Source: Candidatus Nitrosopumilus sp.
GTDB lineage: Archaea; Thermoproteota; Nitrososphaeria; Nitrososphaerales; Nitrosopumilaceae
Length of the DNA stretch: 5,515 nucleotides
Assembly: GCA_029880665.1 (NCBI GenBank)
Contig: JAOUNZ010000077.1
Span: 1 to 5,515, forward strand
Reading direction: 5' to 3'
Both the position numbers and the translations under genes were made by a program. Each line of letters opens with the position of its first letter. Within the stretch, counting starts at the first letter, position 1. Below, in pieces: positions 5,236 through 5,515 of this stretch. Below the pieces are notes generated by a model, which saw only the letters and a program-made list of their open reading frames with translations, was not told the DNA's origin and did not search any database.

Positions 5236-5515
5236 ATGGTATTGTACGGAATATACGGTAGACATGAGATTGACGCTTGTCCAATTAATAATTCTAAAAA
5301 TAGAGAGATGATGATAAAGATTGGAAAAAGAGACATGAAAGCAGTCTGTTCAGAACACAGAATCAACAAGATTGTTGGCAGATTTCATTCAGCATTAGAA
5401 CACACATTTTTGTGGATAGTTGATGCAGAGGATCCTCATCTTATTCAGAAATTAGCAATGGAAGGAGGAGTTGCAAGCTTTAATGAAGTCAAAATTGTAC
5501 CACTTATCGAATTTG
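5236..5515 (+). CDS. Small DUF3303-like protein, cut by the window end
   Basis: ATG 5236 opens a frame that continues past the window edge (93 codons visible). It begins MVLYGIYGRH, then a Cys-Pro near residue 15, a helix of charged residues, GRFHSALEHTFLWIVDAED (48-66), a helix (PHLIQKLAME), and a last strand VKIVPLIEF. The pattern strand-helix-strand-strand-helix-strand, with a HTFLWIVDAED strand and a closing KIVPL strand, fits the dimeric ferredoxin-like alpha/beta-barrel fold seen in DUF3303 and related proteins. The family call is from recalled pattern and is tentative. The protein should end soon after the edge, at about 95-110 residues. It follows the small membrane protein gene by one base with a perfect ribosome site, so the two form an operon. 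Confidence 0.75.
   Translation, partial: MVLYGIYGRHEIDACPINNSKNREMMIKIGKRDMKAVCSEHRINKIVGRFHSALEHTFLWIVDAEDPHLIQKLAMEGGVASFNEVKIVPLIEF

Noticed and set aside
5166..5369. Minus-strand frame of 67 residues at the right edge
   Set aside because: It is antisense to two tightly spaced plus-strand genes that have a TATA box and a perfect ribosome site; it has no such signals itself.

Overview
The window looks like a piece of a low-GC archaeal chromosome, most probably an ammonia-oxidising thaumarchaeon (Nitrososphaerota, Nitrosopumilus/Nitrosarchaeum-like). This rests on AT-rich TATA-type promoter elements 25-30 bases upstream of starts, a Shine-Dalgarno sequence fully complementary to the archaeal 16S tail (GGAGGTGA), short T-runs after stop codons, a signal peptide ending in AYA-Q, and protein types common in that group. 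The taxonomic call is inference; no rRNA or ammonia-oxidation gene is present.

Left part (1-1708): a non-coding leader carries four GTCCA motifs spaced exactly 10 bp apart and preceded by an inverted copy. It is followed by a GTG-started gene for a 483-residue exported coiled-coil protein with two copies of a Cys-containing motif. A 228-bp convergent gap (1709-1936) follows and may hold a small broken reading frame.

Middle part (1937-4140, minus strand): a two-gene operon read right to left. An FAD-dependent oxidoreductase/monooxygenase is followed, with an 8-base stop/start overlap, by a HAD-superfamily phosphatase. Its promoter lies in a 265-bp gap (3876-4140) that may also hold a frameshifted plus-strand gene remnant.

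Right part (4141-5515): a DUF488 protein and an HxlR-family regulator lie on the minus strand. The regulator is divergent from a plus-strand pair: a 41-residue single-pass membrane protein, then a protein that runs off the window edge and looks like a small ferredoxin-fold/DUF3303-like domain. The shared divergent promoter is the most organised regulatory region here. It contains three related TTACTA/GTTACTAA-type inverted repeats, one next to the regulator's TATA box, one in the middle, and one between the TATA box and start codon of the small gene. The simplest reading is an autoregulated, single-cysteine HxlR switch controlling the small membrane protein and its partner. The two plus-strand genes are easy to miss, one because it is very short and the other because it is cut by the window end.
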